This document shows, in pieces, positions 9,139 through 17,330 of a stretch of 64,000 nucleotides of DNA (within the stretch, counting starts at the first letter, position 1; every line of letters starts with the position of its first letter). The notes below the pieces were generated by a model. That model had not been told where the DNA came from. It made no database searches and was given only the letters and a program-made list of their open reading frames with translations. A program made the position numbers and the translations under genes. Source of the DNA: Stenotrophomonas sp. HITSZ_GD. Lineage in GTDB: Bacteria > Pseudomonadota > Gammaproteobacteria > Xanthomonadales > Xanthomonadaceae. The DNA is taken from assembly GCF_029543105.1 (NCBI RefSeq), contig NZ_JARQXB010000004.1:186001-250000 (forward strand), given 5' to 3'.

Positions 9139-10441
9139 GCCCCGCGCGCTGCGGCGGCAGGTGACCCTGTGGCTGGTGGCATACGCCGCGCTGATCTCGC
9201 TGGCGGTGTTCGTGCACGGCTACATCGTCAACGAACAGGCCGAACAACTGACCTGGCATTCGCTGTTGAAGTCGGAACTGGACCACTTCGTGCAGCGCAG
9301 CGCCGAGGACCCGGATTACCACTGGACCGACAGCCGTACCGTGCAGTTGTTCGGCGACGACGAAGACTCGCCGCCGCCGCCCGCCTATGCCGGCCTGCAG
9401 CCGGGCCTGCACGACGGCATCGCCTACGAGGGCCGCGACAAGGTGCTGCTGGTGCAGGACGTCAACGGCCGCCGGCTGGTGCTCGCGCTGGACATCACCG
9501 AGCTGCAGCAACACGAGAACCGCCTGGGCTTGTGGATGGTGGCCTCCAACCTGCTGGCGATCGTGTTGCTCGGGTTGCTGGTGGGCTGGGGCATGGGGCG
9601 GGTGGTCAAGCCGTTGAGCGAGATGGCCGAGCGCATCCGCGGCCTCCAGCCGGACTGCCCCGGCCAGCGCGTGGCGCTGGACCCGCGCGCCAGCAGCGAG
9701 CAGACCGTGATTACCGAGGCGTTGAACGACTACCTCGGCCGCAACGACCAGTTCGTGCAGCGCGAGCGCGCCTTCATCAACAGCGCCAGCCACGAACTGC
9801 GCACGCCGATCGCGGTGATCGACGGCGCCAGCGAGCTGGGGCTTGCGCAGGACGATGTGCCCGCGCCGGTGCGCCACCAGCTGCTGCGCATCCGCCAGAC
9901 CGCCTCGGGCGTGGAGCAGTTGCTGGCACTGCTGCTGGTGCTGGCCAAGGACCCGGCGCGGCTGGCGCGCAGCAGCGACGAGGTGCGGCTGGACCAGCTG
10001 TTGCCGGAGATCGTCGCCGACCACCGCCACCTGAGCGCGGACAAGGACCTGCGCATCGTGCTGCAGGCCCAGGTACCGGCGCGGCTGTTCGCGCCGGTGA
10101 CGATCCTGCAGGCCGCGATCGGCAACCTGCTGCGCAACGCGATCGAGAACAGCGACCGCGGCACGATCCACATCGCGCTGTCGGCACCGGCGACGGTGCG
10201 CATCGAGGACCCGGGGCACGGCATGTCGCCGGAGGAAATCAGCGCGATCTACGCGCGCATGGCGCGCGGCGACCAGGGCGGCCGCGTGGCGGGGATCGGG
10301 CTGGACCTGATCGGCCGCCTGTGCGAACACCTGGGCTGGACGCTGTCGTTCGAGTCGGTGGAGGGACGCGGCACGATCGCCTCGCTCGACCTGTCCAGCT
10401 CGCTGGTGGAGGAAAACGCGGTGCCCGAACGCGCGCTTTGA
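9128..10441 (+). CDS. Sensor histidine kinase, partner of the upstream regulator
   Basis: This is a membrane sensor kinase of 437 residues. Transmembrane helices at ~14-30 and ~135-157 flank a ~100-residue periplasmic domain with an acidic, Pro-rich patch (DDEDSPPPP, residues 77-85) that could bind cations. A HAMP-like linker follows. His222 in SASHELRTPI is the phosphorylated residue. The ATPase part has an N box (NLLRNAIENS), DPGHGM and a GIGLDL G2 box, so it should be active. The gene overlaps its regulator by 11 bp, which implies coupled translation. The periplasmic acidic patch is reminiscent of PmrB/PhoQ-type sensing of metals or cationic peptides, which would suit the lipid A genes next door. 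Confidence 0.92.
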
Positions 10442-10489
10442 TCGCGCGCGCGGGGCAAGCGGCTTGCGCCACGGGTGGCGCGGATACCG

Positions 10490-11107
10490 TCAGCGGCTGA
10501 GCGACAGGCGTTGCCCGGAAGCGGTCGACTGGCCAACCCACAAGTCGCGCGCGCGTGGCCAGAAGCTGGCGTAGATGTCGCCGGAGGAATTGGTGAGCAC
10601 CAGGGTGGGGCCCTGGAAATCCCAGCGCGAAACCTTCCACAACTCCGGGCATCCGGTGGACGTGCTGGCCCAGTAGCCGCCGAAGAAGGGACTGGCTTTC
10701 AGGTTGACCGTGCACAGGAACTCGCCCGTGCTCGACATGACTTTGTAGGCGCCCTCGATCTGTTCCGGCTTGGGCGCAGGTGGGCGATGCTTCGACCAGG
10801 ACGGCCGGTCGTCCTCGCGCTGGTCGTTGTCGCGCCCGAAGCCGGCGCCGAACCCGTTGTCGCGGGAAGCCGAATCATCGGCATTGCTCTTGATCCAGGC
10901 TTTCATTTCGGGCGAGCTCTGGAACCCGGAATCGTCGCGCTGCGGCGAGGCGCTATCGTCGCTCCAGGTCGTGCTGGTCGTGGTCGTCGAACTGGACGAG
11001 GTGGTCTGCGTGCTCTGGTCCAGGGCGCCGGTGTTGTCCTGGGCGAGCGCGGCGCCGGCGTAGCACAGGGCCGCGGCGGCGATGACGATGATGATCCTTG
11101 CGTGCAT
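10490..11107 (-). CDS. Exported protein with AprI/Inh protease-inhibitor-like domain
   Basis: This 205-residue secreted protein has a signal peptide (cleavage predicted after ALA, residue 22), a Ser/Thr-rich low-complexity linker (~35-65), a charged middle and a compact C-terminal domain (~117-205). That domain has one cysteine pair (C132, C153), a central KVSRWDFQGPTLVLT strand pattern and a final LSLSR, which resembles the beta-barrel inhibitors of serralysin metalloproteases (AprI/Inh). In those systems the inhibitor's N-terminal trunk enters the protease active site; the long linker here is unusual. No protease gene is adjacent. The ATG at 11107 was preferred over an in-frame GTG three codons upstream. 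Family membership is by pattern only. Confidence 0.6.
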   Translation of the reverse strand: MHARIIIVIAAAALCYAGAALAQDNTGALDQSTQTTSSSSTTTTSTTWSDDSASPQRDDSGFQSSPEMKAWIKSNADDSASRDNGFGAGFGRDNDQREDDRPSWSKHRPPAPKPEQIEGAYKVMSSTGEFLCTVNLKASPFFGGYWASTSTGCPELWKVSRWDFQGPTLVLTNSSGDIYASFWPRARDLWVGQSTASGQRLSLSR

Positions 11108-11121
11108 GGCGGTCACCCCGG

Positions 11122-11760
11122 TCAGTGGTTGTCGTCGGCGGGCGGATCGACGTCGCAGCCGACGCCGTGGCAGCCAATCCAGTTTCCCTGCGTATCGAAA
11201 TTGGGATTGCCCTGCTTGTCGAACGACGGCCGCGTGTCGATGGCTTCCGACTGGCCGCCGTTGTCCGGCGGATCCACCAGGCAGCCGACGCCGTGGCAGC
11301 CGTCATAGCCGCCGTGCGCGTAGGCGTGCGTATCCGAGCGGTAGTTGGTGTAGTGCGTCTCGTGGTCCGAGGACGCGAGCGCGGCGCCGGCCACCGTGGC
11401 GAGGATCAGTCCCAGATCGCGACCGCGCTCGTCGTACCGGCGGCTGCCCGGATCGAAGGTGCCACTTCGCCCGTGGTGATAGCCCGCCACGTCGGCGAAC
11501 ACGCCCGAGCACCCTTGGTCCACCCAAAGGCGCTGCTTGCGACGGTCAAAGCCCCACGTGCGATTGAGGATGCAGGCGCTGCTCGAAATCTGATGAATCA
11601 ACTGCGGCGCGCGCAGCGGTGCGCGGCATTCGCTGTATTCGTATCCCACCGAGTGACATTCAACGGTGATGGTGCCGTCCTGTGCCGCCGCGTCCGATGA
11701 AGCCAGTAACACCCCGACCAGTGCCGCCACGGTCGACAGACCACGCCCAAGACTCTTCAT
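11122..11760 (-). CDS. Secreted DUF3011 protein with Cys-rich tail repeat
   Basis: This 212-residue exported protein has a signal peptide (residues 1-26). Its first half matches the DUF3011 pattern: cysteines at 35, 45, 63 and 84 with the TWGFD...LWVDQGCSGVFAD segment, a small disulfide-bonded module common in xanthomonad secreted proteins and of unknown function. A hydrophobic stretch (117-130) follows, then a tail with two copies of GCHGVGC-x-VDPP (154-165 and 196-207), which is not part of DUF3011 as I know it. It starts upstream of the Inh-like gene with a 14-bp gap, so the two are probably one operon. Confidence 0.75.
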   Translation of the reverse strand: MKSLGRGLSTVAALVGVLLASSDAAAQDGTITVECHSVGYEYSECRAPLRAPQLIHQISSSACILNRTWGFDRRKQRLWVDQGCSGVFADVAGYHHGRSGTFDPGSRRYDERGRDLGLILATVAGAALASSDHETHYTNYRSDTHAYAHGGYDGCHGVGCLVDPPDNGGQSEAIDTRPSFDKQGNPNFDTQGNWIGCHGVGCDVDPPADDNH

Positions 11761-11973
11761 TCAGTCACTCCCCGTGCGTCGCGGAAACGAACTGTTGACT
11801 GCGCCTCGACCCCTTCGGGCGCCATCGTGCATCGGGCGAGCGCGTCCGTGCAACGCCGCGCAGCCACGGGCGCAGTCAGGTTTGTGACAGGGTTTGGGCG
11901 CTTGTCAGGTCGGTGTCTTGCGGGGCGACGCTGTGCCCACGTTGTCTAGGGGCGGCTCACGGCGCCCGGTCCG
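11761..11973. other. Intergenic gap upstream of the DUF3011 operon
   Basis: No coding signal was seen. The gap separates two minus-strand units and presumably holds the promoter for the DUF3011/Inh-like pair. Only weak promoter-like patches are visible. Confidence 0.3.
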
Positions 11974-12459
11974 TCAACCCGGCAGCAGTCCCCGCTCGAC
12001 CAGCCACGCGCGCGCGTCTTCCGCGTCGTGTTCGAACCACGCCTGCGTCGAGCCCAGCCGGTAGGTGTAGCCCCACGCGTCCATGTCGGCCATCAGCCGC
12101 GCGCGGCCCACGCCGGGCAGCGCATCGGCGAGCACGATCTGCAGGTAGCAGGTCGCGTCCTCTTCCTCCACCGAATCGGTGGCATCGGTGTGCACCTGCG
12201 CGCGGCGTTCGGGCGGCAGCACGATGAGGTGGCAGGCCTCGTGCAGCATCGAATGCACGGGGGTGTCGCCGCGCACGTACACGTCGCAGCCGATGATGCC
12301 CGCCTCCGGCGCGCCCCAATAGCTGCCCGGAATCTCGCCGCCATCGGGCACGCGGTGCAGGCGCAGGCCGTGGCGGGCGAGCAGGGCGGTGGCGTGCGCC
12401 AGGTCGATCTCGGCCACGCGCGTGACCACGGGTTCGGCGGCGGCGGTCTGCGACTTCAT
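11974..12459 (-). CDS. HExxH-containing conserved hypothetical protein
   Basis: This is a 161-residue soluble protein without signal peptide. It has an HEACH sequence at residues 73-77 inside a hydrophobic helix (SMLHEACHLIVLPP), the form of a zinc-metallopeptidase site, and an acidic EEEDATCYLQ stretch (~98-107) that could provide a third ligand. The remainder is alpha/beta with no further recognised motif. Small HExxH proteins of this kind in xanthomonads are usually annotated as hypothetical. It is separated from minE by 46 bp of G+C-rich inverted repeat and may not belong to the min operon. Enzymatic activity is inferred only from the motif. Confidence 0.7.
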   Translation of the reverse strand: MKSQTAAAEPVVTRVAEIDLAHATALLARHGLRLHRVPDGGEIPGSYWGAPEAGIIGCDVYVRGDTPVHSMLHEACHLIVLPPERRAQVHTDATDSVEEEDATCYLQIVLADALPGVGRARLMADMDAWGYTYRLGSTQAWFEHDAEDARAWLVERGLLPG

Positions 12460-12505
12460 GTGCTGCGCAGGCGCGCGGCGCCGGCCAAGGCCGGCGCGCG
12501 CGGGC

Positions 12506-12763
12506 TCACTTGTCCGGGTCTTCCGGCAGTGCCACGGAGATGTCGAGCACGTCGTTGTGGCCGTCCTTGATCAGGTCGACCTTCACCGCGTCCGCGTCGA
12601 TGTTCACGTACTTCTTGATCACTTCCAGCAGCTCGCGCTGCAGCAGCGGCAGGTAGTCCGGGCCGCCCCGCTGCGAGCGTTCCTGCGCGATGATGATCTG
12701 CAGGCGGTTCTTCGCGGTTTCGGCGGTGTTTTTCTTGCTCTTGAGAAAGTCGAGCAGTCCCAT
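12506..12763 (-). CDS. minE: Cell division topological specificity factor MinE
   Basis: MinE is the 85-residue partner that stimulates MinD ATPase and drives pole-to-pole oscillation, so that the FtsZ ring forms at mid-cell. The N-terminal segment ([15 protein letters not shown]) is the amphipathic membrane-targeting part. Residues ~15-30 ([16 protein letters not shown]) form the MinD-contact helix, and the C-terminal half is the dimerising topological-specificity domain. It starts 3 bp after minD. Confidence 0.96.
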   Translation of the reverse strand: MGLLDFLKSKKNTAETAKNRLQIIIAQERSQRGGPDYLPLLQRELLEVIKKYVNIDADAVKVDLIKDGHNDVLDISVALPEDPDK

Positions 12764-12766
12764 GCC

Positions 12767-13576
12767 TCAGCCTCCGAACAGCTTGCTGAAGAATCCCTTC
12801 TTCTCCACCGAGGTGAAGCGCATCGGCCGCTCCTCGCCCAGGATGCGGGCCACCGCATCGTCGTAGGCCTGGCCCGCCGGCGATTCGGCATCCAGGATCA
12901 CCGGCTCGCCCTTGTTGGAGGCGTTGAGCACGTCGCCCGATTCGGGGATCACGCCAATCGCCTTCAGGCCCAGCACTTCCTCCACGTCGTTGATCGACAG
13001 CATCTCGCCGGCTTCCACGCGCGAGGGGCTGTAGCGGGTGAGCAGCAGCGCGGCCGGCACGGTCTGGCCGGCCTCGGCCTTGTGGGTCTTGGAATCGAGC
13101 AGGCCGATGATGCGGTCCGAGTCGCGCACCGAGGACACTTCCGGGTTGACCACGACCACCGCGCGGTCGGCGAAGTACATCGCCAGGAAGGCGCCCTTCT
13201 CGATGCCGGCGGGCGAATCGCACACCACGAAGTCGAAGCCGTCGGCAGCCAGGTCCTTGAGCACCTTCTCCACGCCTTCCTTGGTCAGCGCGTCCTTGTC
13301 GCGGGTCTGCGAGGCGGCCAGCACGTAGAGGTTCTCGAAACGCTTGTCCTTGATCAGCGCCTGCTTCAGCGTCGCTTCGCCATGGACGACATTGACGAAG
13401 TCGTACACCACGCGGCGCTCGCAGCCCATGATCAGGTCGAGGTTGCGCAGGCCGACGTCGAAATCGATGACCGCGACCTTCTTGCCGCGCCGTGCCAGGC
13501 CACAGGCCAGGCTGGCGCTGGTGGTGGTCTTGCCGACGCCGCCCTTGCCGGAGGTGACTACGATGATTTCAGCCAA
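12767..13576 (-). CDS. minD: Septum site-determining ATPase MinD
   Basis: MinD is the membrane-associated ParA-like ATPase that recruits MinC to the membrane. The 269-residue product has the deviant Walker A motif KGGVGKT (residues 11-17) with the signature Lys11, a switch I region around VIDFDVGLRN, and a C-terminal amphipathic membrane-targeting helix (KKGFFSKLFGG). The start is a TTG at 13576: the conserved MAEIIVVTSGKGG beginning requires it, GGAG lies about 8 bases upstream, and no ATG or GTG fits. It sits in the order GNAT-minC-minD-minE. The weak TTG start could keep MinD level below that set by transcription. Confidence 0.96.
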   Translation of the reverse strand: MAEIIVVTSGKGGVGKTTTSASLACGLARRGKKVAVIDFDVGLRNLDLIMGCERRVVYDFVNVVHGEATLKQALIKDKRFENLYVLAASQTRDKDALTKEGVEKVLKDLAADGFDFVVCDSPAGIEKGAFLAMYFADRAVVVVNPEVSSVRDSDRIIGLLDSKTHKAEAGQTVPAALLLTRYSPSRVEAGEMLSINDVEEVLGLKAIGVIPESGDVLNASNKGEPVILDAESPAGQAYDDAVARILGEERPMRFTSVEKKGFFSKLFGG

Positions 13577-13613
13577 TGGAATGCTCCAGTAATGTCTTGA
13601 GGGGTGGGCTGCG

Positions 13614-14378
13614 TCAGTCCAGCGCAGCGATCTTGATCTGGTCCTGCTCCAGCCAGACCTGGACGGCCTTGCCACGCAGTTCCTTGGGGATATCGTCCAG
13701 CACCTTGTAGTGGCCGGCAATGGCGACCAGTTCGGCGTTGAACTCGCGGCAGAAGATCCGCGCCTCGGTATTGCCCTGCGCGCCGGCCAGGGCGCGGCCG
13801 CGCAGGTTGCCATAGATGTGGATACTGCCGTCGGCGATGACCTCCGCGCCGGCGCCCACGGTGGACAGCACGGTCAGGTCGGCGTTCTCGGCGTACAGCT
13901 GCTGGCCCGAGCGCACGGCATTGCGCTGCATGCGGCCGGGCCGCGGAGCGGCCGGTGCCGGCGCCGGCTTGGCCGCCGCGACCGGGGCGGGTGGCGGCGG
14001 GGGCGGGGACGTGGCCGCCGCGCCGCCGTCGATGCGCTCGTATTGCGCGCGGAACTTGGCCAGCAGCGGCAGGCCAAGGGCGCGGGAGAGTTGCTCGATC
14101 TCGCTGGTGCCGTAGGCCAGCGCCACCGGCAGCACGCCGGCCTCGCGCAGGCCTTCCAGCAGCGCGCGGGCGGTCTCCACGTCCGGGGCCTGCGAGAGGC
14201 CGCCGAAATCCAGGATCACCGCCGCGTGCCCGAACAGCTTGGGCGCGCGCGCCACGCGCTCGCGCATTTCCTGCGTCAGGCGGGCCACGTCCAGCGTGCG
14301 GATGCGCAGGTTGGCGATGCCGACCTGGCCGATCTTCAGTTCGCCGGCCTGTTCGAAATCCAGGTTCGCCGAGGCCAC
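13614..14378 (-). CDS. minC: Septum site-determining inhibitor MinC
   Basis: MinC inhibits FtsZ polymerisation and is delivered to the membrane by MinD. The 254-residue protein has an N-terminal FtsZ-interacting domain (~1-105), an Ala/Pro-rich linker including a run of six prolines (~125-155), and a C-terminal right-handed beta-helix domain (~155-250, with the GSIHIYGNLRGRALAGA motif) that dimerises and binds MinD. The GTG at 14378 gives the expected beginning (ASANLDFEQ) and lies 2 bp after the stop of the acetyltransferase gene; the longer open frame upstream overlaps that gene and does not resemble MinC. Confidence 0.95.
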   Translation of the reverse strand: MASANLDFEQAGELKIGQVGIANLRIRTLDVARLTQEMRERVARAPKLFGHAAVILDFGGLSQAPDVETARALLEGLREAGVLPVALAYGTSEIEQLSRALGLPLLAKFRAQYERIDGGAAATSPPPPPPAPVAAAKPAPAPAAPRPGRMQRNAVRSGQQLYAENADLTVLSTVGAGAEVIADGSIHIYGNLRGRALAGAQGNTEARIFCREFNAELVAIAGHYKVLDDIPKELRGKAVQVWLEQDQIKIAALD

Positions 14379-14380
14379 GC

Positions 14381-14974
14381 TCAGGTCCCCGTCGGGCGCT
14401 GGGCCCGCTGCGAATGGCGTGGGCGGCCGACCCACGGCAGGTCCGGCAGCTCGCCGCCGTAGGTTTCCCGCACCCAGCCGTAGCTGCACATGTCCTTGAG
14501 CAGCATGCTGGCGCGCACGTCCACGTCGGCCATCATGTTCTGGCCCACTTCGCGGAAGCCGAAGCTGCCATGGAACAGCAGCGCCGCGTCGGCGCCGTGG
14601 TCCAGGAACACCTCGCAGGCCAGCTGCGGGTAGCGCAGCTCGGCGTAGCTCTGCACGTCGGCGTAGAACGCACGGCCGACGCCACCGCCGCGACGGCGGC
14701 TGGCGACCACGATGCGGTCGATATAGAAGAAATCGGGGTAGCGCTCGCGGAACCAGGCGAAATTGCTGCTGTCGTGCGGCGCCTTGCTGCCGAAGCCGAC
14801 GAGGAAGCCGGCCAGGTTGCCGTCACGCTCGGCGACGCGGAAATACTCGGCCTGCTCGTAGAAGCGGTGCAGCCGGGCCGAATCCAGCGGAAGGATCGCC
14901 AGGCCGGCGTTGTTGTTGAGGGCCAGGACGGAATCGAGCTCGTGCTCTTTCACGTCGCGGATCACGATCGACAT
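14381..14974 (-). CDS. GNAT-family N-acetyltransferase
   Basis: This is a 197-residue acyltransferase of the GNAT superfamily. The acetyl-CoA binding region is visible at about residues 70-95 (DRIVVASRRRGGGVGRAFYADV), with the R-x-x-G-x-G-like pyrophosphate loop. The acceptor is unknown; family members acetylate small molecules, antibiotics or protein N-termini. Its stop lies 2 bp before the minC start, so it is cotranscribed with the min genes, a link worth noting but of unknown meaning. The start is the ATG at 14974, giving MSIVIRDVKEHELD, typical for such proteins. Confidence 0.85.
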   Translation of the reverse strand: MSIVIRDVKEHELDSVLALNNNAGLAILPLDSARLHRFYEQAEYFRVAERDGNLAGFLVGFGSKAPHDSSNFAWFRERYPDFFYIDRIVVASRRRGGGVGRAFYADVQSYAELRYPQLACEVFLDHGADAALLFHGSFGFREVGQNMMADVDVRASMLLKDMCSYGWVRETYGGELPDLPWVGRPRHSQRAQRPTGT

Positions 14975-15222
14975 TGGAACTCCGTGGGTGAAGCGGTCGG
15001 CACGCAGCCGTGCAGGATTGTCTCACGGTCGCCGCGGGGGCGGGTAGCGGCGATGACGTCCGCGCGCCACGGGACTTCCGGCACGGTTGACTTCAACCGG
15101 GGCGTTACCGAATTTATCCCGGCCGGCGCGGCCTGGCCGGCCTCTGGGCTCCGTCGGGCCGGTGGGCCCGTCCCGCCGGGCGTTGCCGGCGTCCCTCCAC
15201 ACAGCGGTCGACGGATGCGCGC
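14975..15222. other. Divergent promoter region between the GNAT-min operon and a NarL-type TCS
   Basis: This 248-bp gap separates the leftward GNAT-minCDE operon from the rightward histidine kinase. Both promoters must lie here or nearby. No convincing -35/-10 pair was seen; the right half is G/C-rich with short inverted repeats (GGCCGGC, GGGCCGGTGGGCCC). Confidence 0.35.
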
Positions 15223-16443
15223 ATGGCCCATGGGTCCCAAGTGAAGTACCTGGTCAAGAACGAATCCCTGCTGCGCTATGCCGGCCTGTTCACCTGGGCC
15301 GCGGTCGGCCTGTGGCTGGTGATCTTCTTCCTGGACCCGGAGTCGCTGCCGCTGTACGAGCTGGAGGGCGCGCCGTTCGCGCGCATCGTGCGCTGGGTCG
15401 TGGTGTACCTGGCGTTCGGCCTGATCTACTGGGGCGTCACCCGCGACCTGAACGGGGCGCGCCTGCGCCTGCTCGACCACCTGTCGCTGCTGGTGATGAC
15501 GGCGTGCGCCATCGGCGTGAGCTTTTTCTCCGGCACCGCGCTGGGCAGCATCCTGCTGATGGTGCTGGCCGGCCTGTTCCCCTGGCTGCTGCCGGTGCGC
15601 ATGGCGGTGTTCTGGCTGGTGCTGGGCAACCTGGCGGTGGTGCCGGTCTACGCCAACCTGATGGGCTTCCCCTGGGTGGTGGCGATCCTGCAGGCCATGG
15701 GCTACCTGGGCTTTTCCAGCTTCGTGTTCGTCACCGCGCTGATCGCCAAGCGCCAGGTGCAGGCGCGCGAGGAGCAGCGCCAGCTCAACGCCGAACTGCG
15801 CGCCACCCGCGCGCTGCTGGCCGAGAGCGTGCGCATCAACGAGCGCACGCGCATCTCGCGCGAATTGCACGACCTGCTCGGCCATCACCTCACCGCGCTC
15901 AGCCTGAACCTGGAGGTCGCCGGCCATATCACCGAGGGCCAGGCGCAGGAACACGTGCGCCAGGCGCATACGCTGGCCAAGCTGCTGCTCACCGACGTGC
16001 GCGAGGCGGTGAGCCAGCTGCGCGAGGGCGGGGCGATCGACCTGGCCGCCGCGCTGCGCCCGCTGGTCACCCAGGTGCCGTCGCTGGATATCCGCCTGGA
16101 GATGGAGCCCACGCTGGTGATCGACGACCCCGAGCGCGCCCACGTGCTGCTGCGCTGCGTGCAGGAGATCGTCACCAACGCCGTGCGCCATGCCGGCGCG
16201 CGCCACCTGTGGATCGAGATCCGCCGCGAGCAGGACGAAGTGGTGGTGGAGGCGCGCGACGATGGCCGCGGCGCCGACGGCTACGTCGCCGGCAACGGCC
16301 TGCGCGGCATGCGCGAGCGGGTGGCCCAGTACGGCGGCAGGCTGGACATCGAAACCCGGCGCGGGGCAGGCTTCTGCCTGCGCCTGGCCATTCCCGGCAG
16401 TGTCGCGCCCCTGGCGGCGGCCGTTCCCAAAGGAGTGCTGTGA
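15223..16443 (+). CDS. Membrane sensor histidine kinase, NarL/DesK type (HisKA_3)
   Basis: This is a sensor kinase of up to 406 residues. About five or six transmembrane helices (residues ~20-175) without a large extracellular domain suggest that it senses membrane state or an intramembrane signal, as DesK and LiaS do. A coiled linker (~178-205) leads to the HisKA_3 box with His216 (SRELHDLLGHHL). The ATPase domain contains IVTNAVRHAGA, ARDDGRGA and GNGLRGMRER, all intact. The start is not certain: ATG 15223 has a weak GACGGA upstream, while GTG 15241 would give a 400-residue product. The stop overlaps the regulator start by 1 bp. Confidence 0.9.
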   Translation: MAHGSQVKYLVKNESLLRYAGLFTWAAVGLWLVIFFLDPESLPLYELEGAPFARIVRWVVVYLAFGLIYWGVTRDLNGARLRLLDHLSLLVMTACAIGVSFFSGTALGSILLMVLAGLFPWLLPVRMAVFWLVLGNLAVVPVYANLMGFPWVVAILQAMGYLGFSSFVFVTALIAKRQVQAREEQRQLNAELRATRALLAESVRINERTRISRELHDLLGHHLTALSLNLEVAGHITEGQAQEHVRQAHTLAKLLLTDVREAVSQLREGGAIDLAAALRPLVTQVPSLDIRLEMEPTLVIDDPERAHVLLRCVQEIVTNAVRHAGARHLWIEIRREQDEVVVEARDDGRGADGYVAGNGLRGMRERVAQYGGRLDIETRRGAGFCLRLAIPGSVAPLAAAVPKGVL

Positions 16444-17084
16444 TGATCCGTGTGTGTCTGGTCGACGACCAAACCCTGGTACGGCAGGGCATCCGTTCGC
16501 TGCTGGCATTGGACGACGGCATCGAGGTGGTCGCCGAGGCCGGCGATGGCCGCCAGGCGGTGGAGCAGATCCCGCAGGTCAAGCCGGATGTCGTGCTGAT
16601 GGACATGCGCATGCCGGTGATGTCGGGCCTGGAGGCGTTGCAGGTGCTCTCGCGCACCGGCGCGCTGCCGCCGACGATCATCCTCACCACCTTCGACGAC
16701 GACCAGCTCGTGCTGGCCGGGCTGAAGGCCGGTGCGAAGGGCTATCTGCTCAAGGACGTCTCGCTGGAACAACTGGTCGGGGCGATCCGCACGGTGGCCG
16801 ACGGCGGCTCGCTGGTGCAGCCGGCGGTGACCCAGCGCCTGCTTTCGGGCCTGGAGCACATGCGCAACGAGTTCGTCAGCCTGGACCGCCCCGATCCGCT
16901 CACCGACCGCGAGACCGAGATCCTGCGCCTGATGGCCAGCGGCTTCTCCAACAAGGAGATCGCCAACTCGCTCGGCGTGGCCGAGGGCACGATCAAGAAC
17001 CACGTCTCCAACATCCTCTCCAAGCTCGGCGTGCGCGACCGCACGCGCGCCGTGCTCAAGGCCTTCGAACTGCAATTGGTCTGA
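16443..17084 (+). CDS. NarL/LuxR-type response regulator
   Basis: This is a DNA-binding response regulator of 213 residues, cognate to the preceding kinase. The receiver domain (1-120) has D8/D9, phosphoacceptor Asp54 (LMDMRMP), a conserved Thr around residue 82 and a Lys at ~104 (LLKD). A LuxR-type helix-turn-helix occupies ~145-208 (LTDRETEILRLMASG, NKEIANSLGVAEGTIKNHVSNI). The ATG overlaps the kinase stop by one base (TGATG), so translation is coupled. Targets are unknown; no obvious operator was recognised nearby. Confidence 0.94.
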   Translation: MIRVCLVDDQTLVRQGIRSLLALDDGIEVVAEAGDGRQAVEQIPQVKPDVVLMDMRMPVMSGLEALQVLSRTGALPPTIILTTFDDDQLVLAGLKAGAKGYLLKDVSLEQLVGAIRTVADGGSLVQPAVTQRLLSGLEHMRNEFVSLDRPDPLTDRETEILRLMASGFSNKEIANSLGVAEGTIKNHVSNILSKLGVRDRTRAVLKAFELQLV

Positions 17085-17330
17085 GCGGCCCGCGACGCCC
17101 TCCGCCTGAGCCCGGGTTCGCGCCGGCCACCCCGCGCGGGCCTTGACGCGCCCTTCTGTCCACCGCTGGCAAATTCCCGTGAAGCCAACGCCGGCGCGGG
17201 CTTGGGCCCCTGTGCGGCGCGGTATGGCGGGCCGCCAGGAACAGCAACTGAACATTGGCCGCGAAGCCTGCTAGGATGGGCGCTTCGCTTCACTCAACCC
17301 GGCCGTGGGATCGGCCCCGGAGACTCCTGA

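Noticed and set aside
12460-12505. Terminator after minE
   Set aside because: A G+C-rich inverted repeat exists, but there is no T tract on the minus strand, so it is not called as a terminator.
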